From Pseudorasbora parva (taxonomy: Eukaryota > Chordata > Actinopteri > Cypriniformes > Gobionidae): DNA of 64,000 nt. Below the pieces are notes generated by a model. That model was not told where the DNA came from. It saw only the letters and a program-made list of their open reading frames with translations, and searched no databases. A program made the position numbers and the translations under genes. This document shows, piece after piece, positions 50,581 to 63,340 of this stretch; the stretch's first letter is position 1; the number at the start of each line of letters is the position of its first letter. The DNA lies in assembly GCF_024679245.1 (NCBI RefSeq), contig NC_090196.1, positions 8,334,861 to 8,398,860 of the forward strand. The letters run 5' to 3'.

Positions 50581-53047
50581 TTAATAACCTCTAGGTTCAT
50601 TTTTCACCCGAGTTGTCCTTTAAATAAATCAAAATACAGTAAAATACATTTCAGAGATTTTCTCATTCTTTTCCACTGGCAAAGTAGTATTTTTAATTGC
50701 TTTATATTTTTAATGGAAACAAATAGGCCTTATAGTGCATTATTGGTCATTATAAGTGAAAATATTCTAATATCTATATTCTATTATCATATGCTTATAT
50801 ATAGTTAAAATATTAAATTTGTTTCAGAAAATGCCACAGGAAAAGTGTTCATGTATTTGGGATTAGGACTCATAATGAGGATTTAAAGTGGTTTTCCTTC
50901 TTTTTCCATCTGCACCAGGACCTTCAGTTGGCCAAATTGAATTTCTGTTAATTAAATTGCATCAATTCACAGAAATTCAGTTTTGCCAACTGAAATATTT
51001 AGATATAGAAAAAATTTCATTGGAGACATGATTTTTTATTTTTTTATTTTTTTTAAGTGTAGAAAGTGACACGCCTCTTCCAGGGCCTGTTTTATATATA
51101 ACACAAATATTATAAATGATGCCCCTGGTGGCCTATGATTTGATTCCCACCTTCAGTGTAAGTCCGACCCTGTGTCCGAATATGAATACTTCCCCAATCC
51201 TATAATGCTATATAGGCGGGGGGAAAAAACAGTATGTGAGATGAGTATTATGTTTCAAATGTATTATATTCACTAGGCAAAAAGTACCCAGATCGCCTAC
51301 TAATTTAGGTGAGATTGCGAAGTGGCCATCTGATGGACTATTTATTATCCCATGAAGCCATGGGAGAGGATTTGTGAATGGCTGTGAGACACTATGCAAT
51401 TTCAGACCATTTCAGTTTTCTTTTTTTTAACTTCTTTGATAGTTAGATTAGAAAAGTATCTTATCTTGACAAAGCTTACGGCTATAGGCATCATCCATGT
51501 TTGTAGCAAAAACGGTGCAGGATAAAACATATCATAGTGGGTTAGCGGTTTGTTCATATTTAGCAATTACAACAATGTTTAGTATAGTTTTAGCAAGTAT
51601 TATTGAAATACTTGCTGTATATGGAGTTAATCGAAGAGTGCAGTGTTTGTTGAATGTTAAATCAGTCCTCAAACCTTTCTGCACAAAACTTTTGAGTTGA
51701 AATGCAACACTGGAATGTCCCAACAGTGTCGTTAAGATGCTAACTGATTTCAGCTATGTTACAGATTGAAGAGAATGACGCATTGCTTCAAATCTAGCTG
51801 TGAGAACTCTTCTAAAATTAAAATGATTTCCATGACATTATCGAGGCAGAGGGAAATTAAAAAAAAGATCAGAGGAGTGTGGGTTCAATATTAAGGCTAC
51901 GTTAGCAAAAAGCTCCTTTTTTTCTGGCACGGTTAGTCAGGATCTCAGCTCTGCATAATCCTTACACAGCTCGCTTTCCCTGGGATGACCATGTGGGCAT
52001 CAAATTAGATCGGTCCATAAAGACGACCCAATGGATCAATGTGCTTTCAGGGCAGGCGTGTTAAACAAAGTGCTGCGCGTGCACTTCACAAAACCCTCGC
52101 GTGCCGTTTCTGTTGATGAATGGGCATCTGATCCACTGCGTTTCCACAGTCAAGTGCAGTAGATTGAATCTGAAATGCCTTTAATGTGGCTCACTGATGA
52201 TTTCAGCTGTGACTCAGTGGCCTTTCAGACTGTGTTCACAGTACTTGATTACACAAAGCATCTCGCAAGCAGATTATTCATAACATGCTTTTTTGTTGGC
52301 TGCTATTATTGCACCAGAGAATGTCTTGTCTTGAGAACAGCCTTGATTACCATGGATCAATGCACGTATCTTATAAGTTTGCATAGTTTGCTTTTAATTC
52401 CCTGGCTTCAAAGTACACAAAATGGCACCCAGAATAATCTTTTTCTGTGTAAAACAGAATATTAAAGAGAAATGTATTTAAAAAAAATTTAAAGAAGAAA
52501 GAAATTCAAGCAAAAATTATAATTTTGTGGTTCTCTAATGTGAAGTGCCAGATCGCTGTAGAGCCTCAGTTCAAGTGGCACATAAACAGATCATCTTTTC
52601 CTAGTTATAGCATGAAAATTGAGTGAACATCAGAAGGTATGTTGTTTCAAGAGTGAACATCAGAAGGTATGATATTGCAATCGTGGAAAGACGTCAATAC
52701 ACACCATTTCAGGTTCAAGTCCACTGGCATTAATCTACCAACTTTCTCATCTGGTTTGTTTGTAGGACAAAATGATGAATTTGGCATTATGATTGATCAG
52801 ATCAAACTCTAAGAGAAGGGTAGATTCCGATTTCTTGACTACATCAATTTTTTTGTTGACCAGCTTTTATCTACTTTTAAAGTTGACCCATATCAAATAT
52901 CTGCATTTACACTCTACACTTGGCGAAACAACCCAAGGTAGACACACTGATCCGGAAAAGCTTAGGCCGAAAAGGAAGTAAAAACGGCCCGATTTGCAAT
53001 GGACGCAGACAAAATGATAATACAAGCTTTTGCTTTCCACACCATCA
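50581..53047. other. abtb2 intron 1; includes a small tandem duplication and a possible conserved block
   Basis: Bases 51180-51400 look like a dispersed repeat. Bases 51900-52160 are non-repetitive and of balanced composition and could be conserved. At 52621-52672 a 22-bp unit (gagtgaacatcagaaggta plus tg) occurs twice with a 30-bp period. No exon was found. Confidence 0.4.
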
Positions 53048-53593
53048 TTAAAGGAATTGTATGTAAGATTGTGGCCAAAAACTGGTACTGCAATCACTGA
53101 AATTAACATAATTTCTTAAAGGAACTGCATGTAAGAAATGTATTTCAATTAATCATAAAATGGCCCTGATATGTCACTAGACATTAAGAAATCATGTTAA
53201 TTTCAAATACTTATATCACTGACAACAGTAGTCCGGTCAGGATATTGTCATTTAAAAGTTGTTGTTGCAGCCCTCAACTGATGTTGATGTTAACATGTTG
53301 TGTTTTGGGCTGAAGCTCCACCCTCCACCTATCGACCAATCACAAAGTCAGTAGTGTTTCTGCATCCGGGTTGCCAGATCTGCTCTAGTTACCACAGCTG
53401 CAGCTACAAACGTTCCTGCTGATCCTGCAGCCAATCTGGCAACCTCGAGTCAGGGGGAGGGGGAGATGGGAAAGTGATTGCAGTACCAGTTTTGGCTACA
53501 AGACTCTTACATAGACTTCCTTTAATGTCTAGTGACATATCAGGGCCATTTTATGATGAATTGAAATACATTTCTTACATACATTTCCTTTAA
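53048..53593. mobile_element. TTAA-target MITE with a second copy inserted in it
   Basis: Outer copy: 53052-53119 and 53526-53589, reverse orientation, flanked by TTAA at 53048-53051 and 53590-53593. Inner copy: 53120-53521, forward orientation, flanked by TTAA at 53116-53119 and 53522-53525. The inner copy matches 36251-36666. The outer copy also has an internal deletion. Ends are AGGAACTGCATGTAAGA-type throughout. Confidence 0.85.
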
Positions 53594-55234
53594 AGGTCAG
53601 GAAAACATTGGGTTGAGCTCTCATCCTTCATTGAGCCATTGAAAAGAGTCATGTGATCACGATTGGTGAGTTAAAGTCATTCGCCACCGTCACTTTTTCA
53701 ATGGTGTATTACTCTCATTGACGGAACTCTGATAGATGAAGTCCTAGCTTACTATTTTTACCATATAACTCAAAAATACATCACATTATGAAGTGAAATT
53801 ACTTTATGGTTACTGTGATGGTAGAAGTAACTTTACTCACAAGACTACATAGCTAGGTACTTTCAGAGTAAGTCATAGTCCTTTTGCTACAAAAGTTCTT
53901 CTCTATCATCTGCCAACCGGCACCACATCTGGAAGTCTTTAAGACTTACTTCTCTTTGCCAACTCAAGTCACTCCCACTTTCTCCAACACACACTCCATT
54001 CCCCTCTCTGCCTCTTTTCTATTTACTTTAGTCCTTCTTTCCTGGAGCCGTTTCTGTGAACGCACATGCTTTTAACAAGGCGCCCACTGTACCAGCGTCC
54101 CATTTAAAATCCAATGAACATAAAGGTCAGGAGGTGGACTAAATGTATAGTTTTCTTTCGCTGATAGTTGCTATTGATATTCACATTGCAGTTGAGTGTG
54201 CAGTGACTGCTTAAGTGATTCATGGAGAAAACATCTTCACGTTTGACTCCTCAAACTCGCTTCTCAATGTTGAGAACATCTGTGAACTCGACCCAGATCT
54301 GGACGTGAACTTTGTCTCTTGTCATTTGCGGCTGAACAAGTCTCGGGGCGATTGCTGGCACCGCTTTCATACATTGGATACCCTGAGGGAAACATTTTAA
54401 CACTGAAATATACTTTCATTATTGAATATGAAGTCTGCTTGTGCACTTGTCTTGTGGAGGTTATTTTTATCATTCATGGATTAAGGATGGTAGTAATAAG
54501 GAAAACACCAGCTTGCATGGTCAGTGGCACTGTGTTTATGCATTCTTCAAGCCAAAACCAAAGGCCCAGCTGTACAAAAAGCTAAAGACTTCTTTACTAG
54601 CGGCTAAAAACAGCACAAGTTCAAAAACATTTTAAGGGGACATTTCAAGATAGCTCCTTGAAACAGTTCTTTATATAACTTTATTATTGAGTCATTAGCT
54701 TTATCTAAAACGTGATAGTTGCCTAACTCGCATGGATCTTCATAAGTGACTAAAATAGAACACAGTTTATTGATTTAAAAAAAATGAGTTAATACAATGA
54801 AGGAAATTGGTTTAATAAATAGAAACTCAAAAACGTATTGTATCTGAACCACATAAAAAAATGTGATAAATCATGAAAATAGCACAATTTGGCATGTTTC
54901 ACTGCTTCATCACAAATAAAACACACAATTACCCAATATGCTTACAAAATCTTTTAAAAATATTTAAATAAAGGTTGTCGATTCTCAAAAATGTTCATTG
55001 TATTAACTCAAAATTTTAATTTCAATGAACTCAATTTTAAGGCAACCAGATAACTTATTTTAAAATATTTTTTTATAGTGCAGTATAGTTTGATGTTAGC
55101 AAGTGGCTAAGCTAACAATACGATGCTCTCTTGTGCATATAACACACAAATATTAGATTAACTATTAATCACATCGAAGACCTCAAAAGTGTTTTGTTTT
55201 TTTGCATTCTAGGATTACCCTCAATTGTATCTAA
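53594..55234. other. abtb2 intron 1; one MITE-like tail, otherwise unremarkable
   Basis: Bases 54970-55085 (caatgaactcaattttaagg, tttttttatagtgcag) look like a short MITE of the tttatagtgcag type, also seen at 59650-59885. The overlapping small open frames at 54215-54635 are not gene-like. Confidence 0.4.
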
Positions 55235-55892
55235 GGCCCTGTTTACACACAGTATTAAGATGCGTTTTGGTCGATCGGCTCACAGGTAGACGAAAGAGAA
55301 AAATTTGTTTTATACCTGGTGTTTTAATCTGTCTCTTTTGTCCACTTTGAACCACTTCTGTCCTGATTTCTTCTAGGGGAGGGTCTGTGGGCGGGTACAT
55401 ATATACGTGTTTTCAGATCTTTCAATCTAATCGATGAAATAAATTCACGCAATATGAACCAAAAACGATGGAAAATCTACTTTCATTTCTGCTCTGATAA
55501 GCCGCAAGACGACGCTGAGTGTGTGTTAGTTACTTATAAATAAGGATTTATGACAGAACTTTGAGCTTAGTACGTTTTTCATCTACAACTCAAACTTGGG
55601 TTTTCAGCCGACAAAGTTAAATCCCGTCTGGCTAGCGCGCTTCCCATAATGTTTCTGCATTAGGTCGGTAGGCTGAGAGTAGGCGTTTTTTGTGGCTGTT
55701 CGAATGCATTTGACCACATGAGCATCTAAACTACGAAAACAATCTGGTAGATGTGTTTTCAACTACCTCTGGAGCTTGTCGAAAGTGGATTAGCTCAAAA
55801 CATTTTAGACCCCTTTTACACCTGTATTTAGCATCGCCCCCTTGGGATTTAATCGACCAAAACTCCTTTTAATACCATGTGTAAATGGGGCC
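55235..55892. mobile_element. PIF/Harbinger-like MITE with TAA target duplication
   Basis: Ends GGCCCTGTTTACAC and, inverted, GGCCCCATTTACAC, extended by tattaa and ttttggtcgat on both sides. Flanked by TAA at 55232-55234 and 55893-55895. A 3-bp TWA duplication is typical of PIF/Harbinger. No transposase. Confidence 0.82.
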
Positions 55893-58800
55893 TAAGAGAT
55901 AGCTTCTAGCACGGTGTTGATGCCTGAAAAAGCTGTCTAGGCTGGCAGCTCACTAGACTTTGGAATGGAGCATGTGAATGTCCTGTTTTCCTAGTCAAAT
56001 CATATTTGCAAAAAGCTATACTAATGTTATCTTAGTCTCTTAGCTACACTAATGTTATCTCTTAGTAACGGCACTAGAACAGTTTGAATAAACTTTTTGA
56101 CAACTAACGTTTGAGAAATTGTGGCTTTTGGTGCCAAATACAAGAGCATCAATAACGCTGGTGGTGTCGGGTGTCTCTGTGTTACAAATGGAGGTTGTTT
56201 ATGGAATCACAAGATTTAGTTTGGGGCCTAATCCTGTTGAAGTACTGGAGGATTGTTGGAAAGCAGGAGAAAAGGGCGGGTGAATAGCCAGCGGATTGAA
56301 GCCGGTTAGCACGTGGCATTGTATTTTGGCGCTCATGCCTCTGTCTGGTCCAGCTATAAACGTTCTCATAGGTCAATCCTCTGCCTGTCGCCATGACAAC
56401 ACTGACCCCAGACAGGAATGGGAATGGGAAAACGTATGGGAACATGGCCAACAATGACACGTGCAGGAGTTAAATGTTGGGATGAATTATCGTGAGGAGA
56501 ATATGCAGTCTTGCATTTTCCAGCAGTGGAACATTAAGAAGGATAAAATGGAGTGATTGTGGATGAATACTCACTGCAAAGTGTCAAAAACTTGCATTTC
56601 AGTTTTCACGCGTCACATGTACATTTACCTGTCAGCTACTAAAATAGCTGTCGGTGACAAAAATAGCCTTCAAAGCTCTATTTCCCACAACCCTGTGTTA
56701 AACAATAGGCCTATTTGTATTACATGTATTTATTTGAATGCACACACCGTATTTTTGGGATTTTAACAGCATCCTGAAATGATCAGCACATACTAAACAA
56801 ACTAAATAATCTATTAATTATTCCGCATTAAACAAAGCAAAGAACTGCAGATTTTATAATTATAATATGCACCATATGCCATGTAGATATTATAAATAAT
56901 ATGTCCATATGTTTCCATCAACTGCATATTATGATTTACTGTTTTGGCTTATAGTGGCAACATCTGTCATGATAATCATGAATAAAATAGCCTGTGTTTA
57001 AATGTTCTTTTCAAACAAGACACATACTTTCTTTTATCCCTGTGGTTTGTGTCGCTCTCTCGTTGACTGATCGTTTCACATTTGGAATGAGCCAATGAAA
57101 TTGTCGATCTCGTCTTGTTTTCCAATGCAGCAGGAGGATTTATGGCTGTCGATAAGCAGCCATTTGCTATCATTACTGTAACATTTATTTGCTCTGAATT
57201 GTAGCTCTCGCAGTAAATGGAAACGTGCTTGTAGACATCTGCACAGTAATGCCATTGGGTTTGAATTGTGCGTCTGCCATTTTTAGTCTGTAAAGTGCTA
57301 AGTCTTAAAATATCCCCAAAATCCATTTAAACAAGATTCAGCACGCTTTTGGGCAACTTGTCTGTATTAGTTACACCATTGTTGAGTGTTTATGTTTAAG
57401 ATGGAGGAGTTATTCTTATCTGTGTTGTTTAAAATAGATAATTAGACAAATAATAGAGGAAACATCACTGCAAAGTGGATAATAAAAATGTCATAGCATT
57501 AGACAACAGACTAACAACACATTTAAGTTTGTCTTATAAACCTGCATGTCATATTGTATGTTTAAAGTTCTAAGCAATATACTTTTCTGATCTTACAGTG
57601 GCCAATGGAATCAATAATTAGCATTAGATTGGTGTTTTAAAAACAAATGTAGCTGAATAAAAGTTTAATGAAGACAGAAGGTCAATATACAGGCTATGAA
57701 AGCTTAATTGCTGCTGAGAGGTTTTCTTTGAGTAATGCCTACGGTGCTTTCTTATCTCTTCAGTGCCCTCAAAAGTTTTGCTAGTCTAGTAAACCAAACA
57801 ACTCTGAGCTTTTCCACACGTGTTTCCTGAAGTCGTGCCCGTTTTAGATGCACACCACTGTATCTATACTACCATCAGAAAAACCTAATTAAATTCAGAA
57901 ATGATTCATTGAACCAAGCAGAACTCTTTTCAGAGTTGTTTTATGTATTTTTGTAAAACATGCCCAGGCAAGGGGAATCTACAACATATTTTCTGTTGTA
58001 TAAAATAACACAGAAATGTCTCATGCAGTAATCTTTTTAAAAATCTCTCACCTAGGTAGGAATTTTTCCCACGGGCAAAAAGACGCATGAAACAACTGGC
58101 AGAGAGAAAAAGAAAATCTGAGTGTGTTTAGTGCCAACAGAAAACATTGACACGATATAGTTTATTAGAAATTGCCCTGGCTTTAAAGTGTCATGAAACC
58201 CCCCTTTTATAGCACTGGTATTCATACCTCAGAATTGAAAAAAGACTCAAGAAATGGGTGTGTAAAGCTATGGAAAAGTGGGAGAGTTGAGGTCGGAGGA
58301 GGGAAGATAACAACCAATACTTAACACAATTATTATAGTGATAAATTAATATTAAAATATAAGAGGAGGAAAAAATGAATTGGGGGCAACTTGATGCATA
58401 TTTAAAAATATAACCCTGTGACAACAAACTCACACAAATCTTATCATTACAGACTAACAACTATCAAGATCAAATCAAATAAGTTTTGGTAAATCATTCC
58501 AATATCAACTACTCAGCATTATAACTTATAAACAGAGTTATTTGTCTATATACAAAATGAGGAAGAACATTAAAATGCCAATGTCAGGACTTCCGTTAAA
58601 TATATTAGATAATGAATATCATATACTCCCAGAACACTTGGAATATATATGTGGCACATGAGATCATTCTTTGATATGTTTGCATCTTTTCTAAAAAGTG
58701 TGATGCTGGTCGCTATTCAATGTCCTTAAATGGACAAGCAGGATTAGCAAGATTTGGACAATGGACAATCCTTTGCAGGATTTTTTGTTGTTTTATTCTT

Positions 58801-59109
58801 CTTTTGTTTTCCAAAGAAAGAAGGGCATACAGCATTAGAACAACACCAGGGTGAGTAAATGATGACTAACTTTTCATTGAAGGGTGACCCATCCCTTTAG
58901 TTATAAGTTAATACATTTCCTCTCAATAAATTATAATTACTATTGTTGTTTTCATTGACTTGCAAACTGTACAAATATGTTAACATTTTAAAAAAAAAGG
59001 GCCTCATGACCCTTAAAGGCCATCAAGCATTTCAATTTAAATTAAGTTTTATTAACAAAGTTCAGGAGGAAGACGTTCAAATGATCTATCCAATCAGCAA
59101 GAGAAGAGG

Positions 59110-59111
<2 letters not shown>
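55893..59111. other. abtb2 intron 1; candidate conserved block at 56940-57330
   Basis: No exon was found. Bases 56940-57330 are non-repetitive, with balanced composition and sites such as tttatggctgtcgataagca and gccaatgaaattg, and could be a conserved non-coding element. Near 56020-56068 aatgttatct is duplicated in tandem. Bases 58850-58905 are a cyprinid repeat fragment (gggtgagtaaatgatgac). Confidence 0.4.

Positions 59112-59149
<38 letters not shown>
59112..59149. repeat. (CT)n microsatellite
   Basis: About 19 CT units following a short C-run, directly before the Tc1 relic. Confidence 0.95.
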
Positions 59150-59154
<5 letters not shown>

Positions 59155-59159
59155 CTGAA

Positions 59160-60045
59160 AAACAACCCTACATGATCCCTCCTCCACCAAACTTTACACA
59201 TGGGACAATGCAGTCAGGCAAGTATCGTTCTCCTGGCAACCACCAAACCCAGACTCCTGCATCAGAATTCCAGGCAGAGAAGCGTGATTGGTCACTCCAG
59301 AGAACACATCTCCACTGCTCTACAGTCCAGTGGTGGCGTATTGCATTTGGTGATGTAAGGCTTGGATGCAGCCGCTTGACAATGGAAACCCATTACATGA
59401 AGCGCTCTAAACACTGTTCTTGAGCAAATCTGAAGTCCACATGAAGCCTGGAGGTCTGTAGCTATTGACTGCAGAAAGTTGGTGACTTCTGTGCAGTGCG
59501 CCTCAGCATGTGCTGACCCCACTCTGTAATTTCACGTGGCCTAACACTTTGTGGCTGAGTTGCTGTTGTTCCTAATTGCCTCCACATTTTTATAATACCA
59601 CTGACAGTTGCCTGTGGTATTTAGTAGTGATTCAATTTCAATTTCATGAATTGACTTATTGCATACACTTTAAAAAAAAATGTGTTCAATAAGTTATGAC
59701 AACATATGTTTTTACATTGTTTTAACTCATCAAAATATGTTAAGAAATTTTAATTTTTTTTAAATAATTTATACAAGATGTAACTCATTTAAAGTCAGTT
59801 TAATATAATCTAAATTGAAATAACTTAAACATCCAAGTCGATTGTACTTAAAAATTTCAGGCTGTGACTTTTTTTTTATAGTGCAGGTGACAACCTATCA
59901 GGGTGTGTCAGAGTAACCCATTCTTTCACAAATGTTTGTAGAAGCGTCTGCATGCCTAGGTCCTTGATTTTATACTCCAAGTGATTGGAACACATGAATT
60001 CAATGATTTGAAAGGTTGTCCCAATAATTTTGGCAATATAGTGTA
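59160..60045 (-). mobile_element. Tc1-like relic, minus strand, with MITE insertion
   Basis: The minus strand reads EAHCTEVTNFLQSIATDLQA and [20 protein letters not shown] (59292-59522), the DNA-binding part of a Tc1-type transposase. The low-coordinate part holds further transposase sequence (ccaaactttacacatgg). The high end, ttttggcaatatagtgta (to 60045), is the terminal repeat. Bases 59650-59885, with poly-A/T and ttttttttatagtgcag, are a MITE inserted in it. Confidence 0.75.
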
Positions 60046-63000
60046 CATAGCCGACTCACCTATGCTCCTTGACTCACTATTGGCTCCTTTCCCAGCCAGG
60101 GATACAAGGGGCTCTGGGTTCGGGCCAAATTTTGAGCTCGGAGACCTCCCATCAGACTGCACGGCAAATACGCATGCATCTGATTATTTGTAAGTGTGAA
60201 CCTCTGAACTCAAAGTAAAAGTTTCAGTAGAAGTAAGTTGTTTGTGCTGGCTGCATCCCCGCATTCTCTTTTTGTGATATTCGGTGTGATTGCATCTGAT
60301 TTGCATGAGAGACATTCAGGCATGTTGTATCTTTGTTGTTGGGGAGGACAACCTGAATGTTCTAGATCTTTCTGTCCTGGAGGTGGACTGGAGGAACAGC
60401 CCATTACCGAGGACAAATTTAGCCTTATTATTGTTTAAAGGCTTGCCATAAATTGTGTAAATGCAACTTTTAGAGCTTGGTGTCCAGCTGGACAATTTTA
60501 AAGGACACCATTGTCCAGACCCTCGATGGATGTCAGAGGTCAGTCACATGCCGTCACTTATCTTACATGAATTTCTAGATATAACAAATATTCAAACCTT
60601 TCTCCCATTTAAACATTAACTGAGCTTTAAGTGCACAGAACGACAAGCTCAAAATGTTTTTGGCAGTAAGACATGAGACACACTTACCATGGTAAATTTA
60701 GTGTAAATGAATGTCATCTCATAGCTTGTTGTTTTTATTTGGCAATTTAGAAAAAAACTTTTTTTTTAAATATATGGGACAAATAAGTATTAATAATAAA
60801 TGTTTTTTTTTTATGCAAATAAGAATTAAAATAATAGACATTGTAAAAAATACTTTAAAAACATAACTTTAATCTTAATATAACCTTTATAGCTTTTCTT
60901 ATTATAAGGTATACAAATAAATAAATATGGGCATTAATTATTGATTTGAAAATTCAAGAGACATGAGACTAGAACAGCTATGTGTGAAATTGGTTGCCCA
61001 AGAAAGTTGTTACTTTTTTTACAATTAAGTTGCGAGAACACACAAATATTTTACCAAATGATGCCACCCTCTCAATCAAAGCTGTGTAATAAGGAAAGAG
61101 TTAATGAATATATTAATAAATTAGTCTCTTTTAATTCATTCTTTGTCTTCTAGTGTGAATGCCTTTGTTCTCAGTCGTACATCTCAGTATCTCTTTGTCG
61201 CTCTGCTAATTGGCCGGGGACAGACTTATGACTGGACACTTTTGTCTGTGCTTATAAAACCAAGCTGTGCTTGTGGACGTGTGCGGGAGAAAGGACATCT
61301 GTCCTTTTGCATGTAATGGGCGACATCTGCAAGTCAGGCTTAAATGGGGACAAAGCCAGCGTTATGACCCTGCGTTAATTAACCAGCACTCATTAAAGCG
61401 AGTCTGAGCTATTTAGTAAATTATGAAAGTATAATGACTCTTACGCCTTTGGCTCAGTGTACGTATTACAGCACTTTGGACATCAGGAGAGTTTGTTGGG
61501 CCCAAGGGATGTGGGGTTGGTGAGTTGAGTTTAAAGGAAGTGCTCCAGACAGAAGTCCAGAAGGCCAAGGTGTCTCAATTGTTCTAGAATGTTTGCTTGA
61601 ACATAAAATAGCAGTTTTTTTCTAAATCACATTTGAGATTTAAAACGCACTTCACTAATGAGCTCTTTCATTAGCGTATGGATAAAATCAAGGCTGTGTT
61701 TTCCTGAACAACTTCAGAAGAATGGCCTCGACAGGTTTGGAATAGTTTGAAAGTACCTTGTTGTACTAACATCTCATAAATAACCAGCCAGGAGAGACCA
61801 CACAGAGACCCCGTGGCCCCCTGTAGATCTAAGCAAGACGGAACGTGCCGATTGCTTTGTTTTGTTTTTTACATTTTGAGTCAATAAATATCTTGTGCAG
61901 TAAATCTTTCAGTATTTCCAAAAACGTATTGTCAATGAACACAAGGAGGTACCGATGTGGTTGATCTGGTTGTTAAAGATAACAGTTTGCCTTGTTGGCT
62001 TTTCAAATCATCATAGTGTACATGATATTTGCATAATGTTTTGTGTTTTTGGAGATTTGTGTTACTGGAGGTGATTGTTTTTATGGCCCTGTGTTCTTGT
62101 GGCCTTTACTTGCGTTGTGTCTGTATGGTCCACAAGACGGTATCCCAAGATGTTTTCCCATTTGTCGTTTTATGATTCAAATTGGTCCCCAACGCCCTTT
62201 TGCAAAGCTTGTAATGGTAAAAAAATGTGATATGGTCTTCTACCCAACAGTCCATGTGGCATTATGTCACCAAAGAGTAGACTCCACCAAAAAGGAAAGC
62301 ATGAACTGAGGTTGATATTTTGGATATGACCTAAGGTGCACAGACTAATAGTTAGGTTCTCTATCTAGGTCAACTAAGGATATGTCATCCTGGTCTAGTG
62401 GGTCCAGTTGTGCTGCCAAGCCTCAACGTCTGTCCACATTTGCATCTTGAATCCCCATTAAGCTAGATTGCAAGGTTGAAACAGATGGGAGTTAAAGGTC
62501 TACACTCTCTGGGGTCTAGATCAAGACCATGCCTCATTAACAGTGGTTACTTTTACTTTTAAGGGTCTCTAATTTGTCTTTAAAGAATCAATCAACCTTT
62601 TTTAAGAGTCTTTTAAATAAAGTGTTGGTACAAAACATGATAAGGGGGCATCTATTTTTCAAATTTTGTTTAGAAATATTAGTTGAGGTTAAGTTTTTGT
62701 AAACTCACAGGGTGTATCCCTAAGATTATCACCCTTCAAAATGAGGACAGACTTGGCTCGTCTCACGTAGCCTGAAAGCGAGTCCAAGCCCTTCTCTCAA
62801 TCATCCTTGGAAGCCCTGTTAGACCTCACTCAGGTTCTTGCCAGGCAAAGTTGATGGAGTAACCACAAAGGGCTCATAACGTTATACTGAAACTCGTGGG
62901 AAAATGGAGAAAATCATTTTCAGAGGTTTCTTGGGAAAGTTGGGGAATAAAAAAAGGACAAAAAAAGAGTAGGGAAGCAGTTATTCAAGAGTGAGACGAA

Positions 63001-63340
63001 CAGATTCACTGGCGCATTTCCTGTTTAAGTGCCGGGATCTTCATAAATGATGCATTTTTTATGTCTCTGTTTATCTTACATGTGCAAGTGAGCAAGTGTG
63101 GAGCCTCTTGCTTTATGCTAACAGCGTTCCAAACACACGTAGCTGTAGAAATCACCTGCTTTTATGTGAGGAACCGTGCTGTCTGTGAGAAACCATGCTG
63201 TTGGATCACAAGTCTGGCACAGTCGGTCTCCTAAAATAACAGAGAAGCGGTAATTAGCACTTCCTGCTTTCCAAACTCTACATGACTATTACATGAACCA
63301 TATGGAAAGGGAAGACTGGAGTATAGGGCCTGTTTAGACC
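60046..63340. other. abtb2 intron 1; candidate conserved blocks at 61140-61470 and 62980-63260
   Basis: No coding exon was found. Bases 61140-61470 and 62980-63260 are non-repetitive and of balanced composition. The first has homeodomain-type sites (gttaattaaccag, ctcattaaag) and gcttataaaaccaagc. The remainder is AT-rich. Open frames such as 62043-62309 are probably chance. Confidence 0.35.

Noticed and set aside
62043..62309. 88-codon frame as an abtb2 exon
   Set aside because: No ankyrin, BTB or family-like sequence and no suitable acceptor and donor in phase; probably chance.
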